Shown: one piece after another, positions 7,653-12,813 of the stretch
Layout of the letters: every line of letters starts with the position of its first letter
Numbering within the stretch: the stretch's first letter is position 1
Origin: Mariniphaga sp.
Lineage (GTDB): Bacteria > Bacteroidota > Bacteroidia > Bacteroidales > Prolixibacteraceae
Assembly: GCA_013203525.1 (NCBI GenBank)
Contig: JABMQB010000894.1
Coordinates: 1-12,813, forward strand
DNA length: 12,813 bases
Reading direction: 5' to 3'
Position numbers and translations under genes: made by a program
The notes under the pieces: model-generated
Told to the model about the DNA's origin: nothing
Seen by the model: only the letters and a program-made list of their open reading frames with translations
Databases searched by the model: none

Positions 7653-8537
7653 ATGAAAAAGCTATTATCCATATTCGTTATTACAACTTCATTAATTATT
7701 TCTTCGGTTTCATTTGGTCAAAATAACGATCCATTTGCAGACCAATCAGACCCAAATACTAAAATTGCAAAAGATATTTTTAGTTCAACCCGGATTGTAA
7801 ATTTGCATTCCGTAAAACAGAAATATGCACGGCAATTAGAATTCAGAATTTCACACCGGTTTGGTCCTGTTAACGATGGAGTTTATGGATTGTTTGGGCT
7901 CGATCAATCGTTAATACATTTTAGCCTTGAATATGGATTAGCCGACTGGATAACAATTGGAGCTGGCCGTTGAAATTATGAAAAAACCTACAATGCTTTT
8001 GCAAAATTCTCAATACTTAACCAAAGCAAGGGTGAAAAGAACTTTCCTTTCCAGTTGTCATTTGTTTCAAGCACTGAATTAGCCACGATAAAAAAAACTC
8101 AGGCAGCGGAACAAAATTGGATAGATTCACGAATGGCTTTTATGCAACAATTATTACTTGCCCGAAAATTCAATGATAATCTATCCATTCAAATTGCGCC
8201 GACCTATATTTATAGGAATATTGTTGGCGATGCACAACTTGACAAAAACCTGTTTGCTTTGGGAATTGGAGGGCGATACAGAATTTCGGGAAAAGTATTT
8301 TTAAATGCTGAATATATTTTAGTCCATCGCGAAAATCCGGAATATTATGGCATAAAATACTACAATCCGCTTTCATTTGGAGTCGATATTATTACCGGTG
8401 GCCATGTTTTCCAAATAACCATTACCAATTCCCGAAGTATGCGCGAAAATGGTTTTATTGGCAATACAATTGAAAGCTGGACAGATGGTGGAATTCATCT
8501 TGGATTTAATATTTCAAGAACTTTCATTTTTTATTAA
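7653..8537 (+). pseudogene. DUF5777 family outer-membrane beta-barrel-like protein, interrupted by one in-frame TGA
   Basis: Read through one stop, this is a 294-codon frame matching DUF5777 proteins: signal peptide (MKKLLSIF..., cleaved near SFGQ about residue 22), then alternating beta strands such as LEFRISHRFG, FGLDQSLIHFSLEYGLADWITIGAGR, and a terminal aromatic strand ending IFY, typical for outer-membrane barrels. At codon 107 (7971-7973) TGA interrupts the frame; the same frame then continues (NYEKTYNAFAKF...) for 187 codons with no second stop, and the part after it keeps family-like strand pattern. A Ser codon (TCA) could have become TGA by one change, but the ancestral residue is unknown. 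A sequencing or assembly error, a recent null mutation, or stop read-through all fit. ATG 7653 is preferred over an in-frame TTG nine bases upstream because the signal peptide begins there. Its stop overlaps that of the convergent DUF4130 gene. Function unknown. Confidence 0.75.
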
Positions 8538-9307
8538 TCCTCTTGCATTTCAGTCAGGTATTTCCAAAAACGCTGTGGCATATGCTGTCTTTGTAAACGC
8601 AGATTTTTTCTTTCTTTAATGTTAATGTTTTTAAAATATGTTTTCCATAGTTGTTGATAAAACTCTTCACCCTCTTCTAATAAATAATCCTGAACAGCAC
8701 CATCTAATTCATTAAAATTTTTCTGCGTTAATACTATTTCCTGGGTTTCTTTTAAATCATAAAAAATACCATAATCACGCTTCAAATCGCAAATAATCCA
8801 TTTCTGATTGGCAAAGCGTCTTTTATAATGATTGATGGCCAATGGAATTACATCGTACCTTGGTTCAATTCCACAAAAGTAAAGCCCCTCTTTGGTTCGT
8901 TGAAACCTTACAAACTGAAGCATCCGCATTCCTTCATGTTTAACTTTCATTGAAACCTGGTTCAGGTACAACACATCGGGATCGCCAAAATCGGTATCAA
9001 CATCAAACTGTTTGCTAAAAATCCGCTTTATAAACCTGAAAATTTTCATTTCAATTCCATCTGCTTCTGAAAGAAAAGAATAGAAAGGAAGATTTTTATT
9101 TTTCCCTGGTAATCGTTCTCTTATTCCTTTCCAAACCCTGGCAGCTTTATCCGGATTTGATTCGATAAAAATATATTCACAAAAAATATTTCGCTGTAGC
9201 TTATTGCGAGGGCGGATATCAGCTGGGTAAGCGTTTCGCATGTAACATTCAAACACAACTGTAAGAAATCCTTCGAAAGTATTATTATAAGTAAAAATTT
9301 GAATCAT
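8534..9307 (-). CDS. DUF4130 / TIGR03915-type DNA metabolism protein, radical SAM partner
   Basis: A 257-residue protein that starts MIQIFTYNNTFEGFLTVVFECY, the usual opening of DUF4130 proteins, and later shows VRFQRTKEGLYFCGIEPRYDVIPL (about 133-156) and FANQKWIICDLKRDYGIFYD (165-184). The family (TIGR03915, probable DNA metabolism protein) is nearly always beside the radical SAM protein found here just upstream. In other bacteria its C-terminus carries a uracil-DNA-glycosylase-like domain (TIGR03914); here the protein ends after DUF4130 with a basic tail, so that domain is absent. The start is set at ATG 9307-9305, one base after the radical SAM stop, although the frame is open to a further ATG 9370 inside that gene; the longer version would add 21 residues unlike the family. 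Biochemical function is not established; a role in handling modified or damaged DNA is inferred from the family. Confidence 0.85.
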   Translation of the reverse strand: MIQIFTYNNTFEGFLTVVFECYMRNAYPADIRPRNKLQRNIFCEYIFIESNPDKAARVWKGIRERLPGKNKNLPFYSFLSEADGIEMKIFRFIKRIFSKQFDVDTDFGDPDVLYLNQVSMKVKHEGMRMLQFVRFQRTKEGLYFCGIEPRYDVIPLAINHYKRRFANQKWIICDLKRDYGIFYDLKETQEIVLTQKNFNELDGAVQDYLLEEGEEFYQQLWKTYFKNINIKERKNLRLQRQHMPQRFWKYLTEMQED

Positions 9308-9308
9308 T

Positions 9309-10598
9309 TTAATGAACTGGTGGTAATACATGATGAATTTTGGGAAACAGCGACAATTGCAAATCAACAATATTTCGTTTGGTTCGATTCTCAGCTATAA
9401 TCCTGTTTTTTAAAATACCAGGTGAAAATCCATGAATTTTTGGCGGAAGTTCATTACAGGTAATAAAATACTTGGCACGTTTATAAACTACCCCAATTTT
9501 TTGAAGATGTTGGGTATTTAACCTCCTGAACCGGCGGGCGTATATAATCCGCTTTGCCGACTGAACACCAATTCCCGGGATACGAAGTATTAATTCAAAA
9601 TCGGCTTTGTTAATATCGATGGGGTAAAGATGCAGGTTACGAATAGCATAAGCCAGTTTTGGGTCAATATTCAAGTCGAGAAAAGGTTGGTTTTTATCCA
9701 GGATTTCATGAGCCCTGAAACCATAAAACCGCATTAACCAATCGCTTTGATATAATCGGTTTTCACGCACTAACGGAGGTTTGGTAATCGCAGGTAGCCG
9801 CTTATCGTATTCATTTACCGGAAGATATCCTGAGAAATACACTCTTCTGAGTTTTTGCCGTAAATATAATTGTGACGATAGTTGAAGAATCTGCCTGTCG
9901 GTTTCGGGCGAAGCACCTACAATAAGCTGCGTGCTTTGCCCGGCAGGCGCAAACATTGGAGCTTTTTTATATTTTCTTCGTTCCTCCTTATTGGCAATAA
10001 TTCCATCCTTAATTTGAACCATGGGATTTAAAATACGCTTATAGTTTTTTTCGGGTGCCAAACGTAAAAGCTGTTGCTCAGTAGGAATTTCAATATTTAC
10101 ACTTAACCGGTCGGCATAAAAGCCTGCTTCCTGAATCAGGTCGGATGAAGCCCCCGGGATTGCCTTCAGATGGATATAACCATAATACTTTTCTTTAATA
10201 CGTAAATCTTTTGCTACCTGAACCATCCTTTCCATTGTATAATCAGGATTTTTTATAACTCCCGAACTAAGGAACAATCCTTCAATATAATTTCTTCTGT
10301 AAAAATTAATTGTAAGTTCAACCAATTCCTTTACTGAAAAAGTTGCTCTTGGACGGTCGTTACTTCTTCGGTTGATACAATAAGCGCAATCGTAAATACA
10401 ACTATTGGTCATCAGAATTTTCAAAAGGCTGACACACCTACCGTCCTCAGTAAAACTGTGGCATATTCCACAAGCTACTCCATTTCCCAAACCTTTCTTC
10501 ACATTTTTTCTGTTGCTTCCACTCGAAGCACACGAAACATCGTATTTTGCCGCATCGGCTAAAACAGCCAGTTTCTTTGTTACAATATCTGTATTCAT
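9309..10598 (-). CDS. Putative DNA modification/repair radical SAM protein with helix-hairpin-helix domain (TIGR03916 type)
   Basis: A 429-residue radical SAM enzyme. The [4Fe-4S] cluster motif C-x3-C-x2-C is Cys67, Cys71, Cys74 (CIYDCAYC). Four more cysteines lie before it (23, 43, 46, 55), in the conserved opening ADAAKYDVSCASSGSNR and VACGICHSFTEDGRC, and might bind a further metal or cluster. The barrel continues with IEGLFLSSGV (105-114) and LSVNIEIPT (165-173). Near residues 325-360, YPIDINKAD...IPGIGVQSAKRI is a helix-hairpin-helix DNA-binding motif. This matches the TIGR03916 family, described as a putative DNA modification or repair protein that occurs next to DUF4130; the reaction is unknown. 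It is the first gene of the minus-strand pair, with one base between its TAA and the partner's ATG, so co-expression is almost certain. The ATG at 10598 fits the family's N-terminus. Length is normal. Confidence 0.9.
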   Translation of the reverse strand: MNTDIVTKKLAVLADAAKYDVSCASSGSNRKNVKKGLGNGVACGICHSFTEDGRCVSLLKILMTNSCIYDCAYCINRRSNDRPRATFSVKELVELTINFYRRNYIEGLFLSSGVIKNPDYTMERMVQVAKDLRIKEKYYGYIHLKAIPGASSDLIQEAGFYADRLSVNIEIPTEQQLLRLAPEKNYKRILNPMVQIKDGIIANKEERRKYKKAPMFAPAGQSTQLIVGASPETDRQILQLSSQLYLRQKLRRVYFSGYLPVNEYDKRLPAITKPPLVRENRLYQSDWLMRFYGFRAHEILDKNQPFLDLNIDPKLAYAIRNLHLYPIDINKADFELILRIPGIGVQSAKRIIYARRFRRLNTQHLQKIGVVYKRAKYFITCNELPPKIHGFSPGILKNRIIAENRTKRNIVDLQLSLFPKIHHVLPPVH

Positions 10599-10763
10599 TA
10601 TTTTTGATATTATTATTATCTTTATTTCGATAATAATTTAATCATTTTATTTGATAACAAAAAAAAATTGATAACTTTGGAATCAAATTTTAGTATTAAT
10701 TGATAAAGGAGATTTTAAAACTTAATTTTATTCAAAAAATAAAGGTTTAGTAGCATTAAAAAC
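10599..10763. other. AT-rich divergent intergenic region with repeats
   Basis: 165 bp between the divergent radical SAM and methylase genes. It contains a 9-bp inverted repeat ATTATTATC / GATAATAAT at 10612-10637 (8-nt spacer), which lies in the radical SAM leader, and three direct copies of TTGATAA at 10651-10657, 10668-10674 and 10700-10706 around the methylase promoter. A ribosome-binding-like AAAGGAG stands at 10705-10711, but no start codon in the methylase frame lies behind it at usual distance; the frame that follows it (from TTG 10700) ends after 16 codons at TAG 10748-10750. No clear promoter for the radical SAM gene was recognised. Confidence 0.5.
10650..10679 (+). promoter_or_regulatory. 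Bacteroidota-type promoter for the DNA methylase gene
   Basis: TTTG at 10650-10653 and TAACTTTG at 10672-10679, 18 bp apart, match the Bacteroidota -33/-7 consensus TTTG / TAnnTTTG exactly. Transcription would start near 10685, about 80 nt before the proposed TTG start. Two of the three TTGATAA repeats overlap the -33 and -7 boxes, so a regulator binding them could block the promoter; that is inference. Confidence 0.6.
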
Positions 10764-12813
10764 TTGGAAAAAACATTTGACATATTAGATGAACTGGATT
10801 TTAAAGAATTCATTGAACCCATTGATAATTTAAAAAATATTTTACATCATTCAAGGAGGTATTATATTTCCACAGAAATTGAAGGCAAGTTTGAAATTGA
10901 TAGTGTTTATTTCACAGGTGATTATGCATCATTATATTTTAAAAGCATAACAGATTTTAATCCCGAATCATTAATTGATATTTGTATTCAACAAAAAAAA
11001 ATATGGAATCAACGTAAAGTTCCATTCCTTTATGTTTCATCTCCAACAGAAATTAGAATTTACAATTGTTTTGATACACCTATTAATCCATATAAGAATT
11101 TAGAAGATTTCAACCAGATCGAAATTGGAAGGTTTTCAATATCAGATACAATTGAAGATTTTAACAAACTAAAAAGTCTATTTGGACGTATAGCGATTGA
11201 TTCTGGGAGTTTATGGAGTGATTCCGAATTTACTTGTCATTTTAATATAAATAAACGTGTTGATAAAGTTTTGGTTAGTAACCTTAGGAATACAAAACTA
11301 AAATTATTAAAAAGAGGAATATCTCCAGAAATAATCCACGACCTGCTAACAAGATCGTTGTTTATTATTTATTTGGAAGATATTGGAGCTACTGATCCTG
11401 AATTTTATCGGATTTTTAAAAGTGATGCAAATACTTATTTTGACCTTCTTTCAGAAAAAACCCCCACGTATAAGTATTTCAAGCATCTTGAAGATAAATT
11501 TAATGGTGATCTTTTCCCGGTATCTCAAGTAGAAGAGGAACAAATTTCTGAATCTGATTTAGCATTAATTTCATCCTGTTTTTGGGGAGACGAAATAACT
11601 TATGGGCAGAAATCTCTTTGGAAAAAATTTGATTTTAAAGTTATTCCAATAGAATTATTAAGTGAAATTTATGAAATATTCCTGAATAAAACAGATGAAG
11701 AAAAATCTAAAAATGGGGAATATTATACACCACATAGTTTAGTCGATTTAATATTAAATGAATGCCTGCCTTGGCCTAACGAAAAGAATAAAAATTATAA
11801 CCTGACAGTTATTGATATTGCATGCGGATCAGGAATTTTCTTAGTGGAAAGTTACAGAAGGTTAATTGAAAGGTGGATTGCGACTTATAATAAGAATCCT
11901 GAATTCAATGATCTTAAAAAAATTCTTATAAATTCGATTTACGCATTTGAGATTAATAGGGAAGCTATTAAAGTTGCAGCATTTAGTTTATATTTAGCAC
12001 TTATAAGTTATTTAAATCCTAAGACAATCTGGCAACGATCTGAAGTTAAATTTCCATATCTCATTTATGATTCAGAAATTAAGGAAAATAAAAGACAGGG
12101 TAAAAATTTATACAGGCAAAGTTCTTTATCAAATATTATTGAACACCAACCTGATTTTGATCTTATTCTTGGAAATCCTCCTTTTAAAAGTTCAAAAACT
12201 GGAAGTATCGATAAGGAAGCAGGAGACTATTGCAAAAGGGAGGAATTTGCCCAGGAAATGGTTTTACCGTTTATACATCGTGCATCCAAACTATGTAAAA
12301 AGAATGGTAATGTTGCATTAATTTCAACAAGTAAAATTCTTTTTAATAAATCAGGCGGATATAGAAAGTTCAGGGAATATTTATTTAACAATAATTTCGT
12401 AAATACTGTTATAAATTTTTCGGCATTGCGAAAACCTAAAAAAGGTCAGGGTAAAAGTGTATTCGCAAATGCAGTTGGACCAGCTTGTGTCATTTTCTTC
12501 AAAAATACTGAACCTAAAGAACCATTTGAAAAACTAACATATATTTGCCCGAAACCTACAGAAAAAGATCGTTTTGGAGACAGTTTAATACTTGATCCAC
12601 TGGATTTTTATTATTTGCCACGTAAGGAATGTGAAAAGCCAGATACAACGATATGGAAAACTGCCATGTGGGGAACAGAAAGAGATTTTCTATTAATTGA
12701 GAAATTTTCTAAAGGCAAGACACTAAAACATTATTTAAATGAAAAGGATGGTTGGGTTAAAGGCGTTGGGCTTCAATTTCTAACTAATAATAGTTCATCT
12801 CCTAAATTTGATG
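10764..12813 (+). CDS. N6-adenine DNA methyltransferase, Eco57I-like / possible type IIG restriction-modification protein, 3' end outside window
   Basis: An open frame of 683 codons runs to the window edge. Residues about 1-110 include FLYVSSPTEIRIYNCFD (88-104), a stretch of the kind found in the N-terminal part of restriction-modification proteins with nuclease domains, but I cannot point to a complete PD-(D/E)xK site. Then come GEYYTP at 318-323, SAM-binding motif I VIDIACGSGIF at 349-359, the acidic strand IYAFEINREAI at 392-402, and catalytic motif IV NPPF at 471-474, which marks an adenine-N6 methylase. From about 630, WKTAMWGTERDFLLIEKF begins a likely target-recognition region. Members are about 1000 residues or longer. 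No ATG occurs in frame before residue 499; the frame opens after TAA 10740-10742, so TTG 10764 is the likely start (ATT 10755 is a rarer option), or the true start was lost by a frameshift. Divergent from the DNA-repair pair; a separate restriction or specificity gene may follow outside the window. Confidence 0.85.
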   Translation, partial: MEKTFDILDELDFKEFIEPIDNLKNILHHSRRYYISTEIEGKFEIDSVYFTGDYASLYFKSITDFNPESLIDICIQQKKIWNQRKVPFLYVSSPTEIRIYNCFDTPINPYKNLEDFNQIEIGRFSISDTIEDFNKLKSLFGRIAIDSGSLWSDSEFTCHFNINKRVDKVLVSNLRNTKLKLLKRGISPEIIHDLLTRSLFIIYLEDIGATDPEFYRIFKSDANTYFDLLSEKTPTYKYFKHLEDKFNGDLFPVSQVEEEQISESDLALISSCFWGDEITYGQKSLWKKFDFKVIPIELLSEIYEIFLNKTDEEKSKNGEYYTPHSLVDLILNECLPWPNEKNKNYNLTVIDIACGSGIFLVESYRRLIERWIATYNKNPEFNDLKKILINSIYAFEINREAIKVAAFSLYLALISYLNPKTIWQRSEVKFPYLIYDSEIKENKRQGKNLYRQSSLSNIIEHQPDFDLILGNPPFKSSKTGSIDKEAGDYCKREEFAQEMVLPFIHRASKLCKKNGNVALISTSKILFNKSGGYRKFREYLFNNNFVNTVINFSALRKPKKGQGKSVFANAVGPACVIFFKNTEPKEPFEKLTYICPKPTEKDRFGDSLILDPLDFYYLPRKECEKPDTTIWKTAMWGTERDFLLIEKFSKGKTLKHYLNEKDGWVKGVGLQFLTNNSSSPKFD

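Noticed and set aside
7971..7973. TGA as a reassigned sense codon (alternative genetic code)
   Set aside because: No other gene in the window has an internal TGA, and the NamZ-like gene ends with TGA at the expected family length; Bacteroidota use the standard bacterial code. The evidence from this window alone is modest.
9308..9370. Longer DUF4130 start at ATG 9370
   Set aside because: It would overlap the radical SAM gene by about 60 bases and add 21 residues rich in Cys and His unlike the family; the ATG at 9307 gives the typical MIQIFTYNNTF opening.
10853..10860. Perfect Shine-Dalgarno-like AAGGAGGT followed six bases later by an in-frame ATT codon
   Set aside because: It lies within the methylase frame as codons for Ser-Arg-Arg; the residues before it also look coding, Bacteroidota rarely rely on Shine-Dalgarno sequences, and ATT starts are very rare.
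12067..12321. Open frame of 84 codons starting ATG 12067
   Set aside because: It is a shifted-frame shadow of the DNA methylase, covering the NPPF motif region in the real frame.

Overview
This AT-rich window reads as chromosomal DNA of a Bacteroidota bacterium, probably a Bacteroidales/Marinilabiliales-like lineage, although the order is a guess. The reasons are: most starts lack a Shine-Dalgarno sequence; promoters of the TTTG / TAnnTTTG type can be seen; and the families present (DUF1343/NamZ, a secreted NagZ fused to a beta-lactamase-fold domain, DUF1080, DUF5777, an 84-residue HTH protein) are typical of that phylum. No tRNA, rRNA, insertion sequence or CRISPR array was seen.

Left part (1-5251): a peptidoglycan-fragment scavenging locus. 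On the minus strand a secreted exo-muramidase of the NamZ/DUF1343 family (1048-2220) overlaps by ATGA with a sodium:solute symporter (1-1051, cut by the window edge). Divergently, across 73 bp that hold a 16-bp palindrome, lies a 985-residue secreted protein (2294-5251) joining a GH3 N-acetylglucosaminidase (NagZ) to a class C beta-lactamase-fold serine hydrolase. In Bacillus subtilis the separate genes namZ, nagZ and amiE (also beta-lactamase fold) do the same chemistry, so I infer that GlcNAc-MurNAc-peptides are taken apart outside the cytoplasm and the freed sugar enters by the symporter.

Middle (5252-8537): a small HTH protein (5493-5747) with a clear terminator behind it, a secreted DUF1080 protein (5826-6626), an alpha/beta hydrolase (6752-7564), and a DUF5777 outer-membrane-type protein (7653-8537) interrupted by a single in-frame TGA at 7971-7973. 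These look like separate or loosely grouped transcription units.

Right part (8534-12813): on the minus strand, a DNA-repair-associated pair consisting of a radical SAM/HhH protein (9309-10598) and a DUF4130 protein (8534-9307), one base apart. Divergent from it, behind a good Bacteroidota-type promoter, begins a large N6-adenine DNA methyltransferase (10764 to beyond the window), with motif I, the NPPF motif and the start of a target-recognition region. It has no ATG near its beginning and most likely starts at TTG 10764. It may be a type IIG-like restriction-modification protein or a solitary methylase; the nuclease part cannot be proven from what is visible. No certainly new system can be claimed. 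The most interesting leads are the exo-muramidase/NagZ-hydrolase/symporter module, the uncharacterised radical SAM-DUF4130 pair, the interrupted DUF5777 gene and the unusual start of the methylase.
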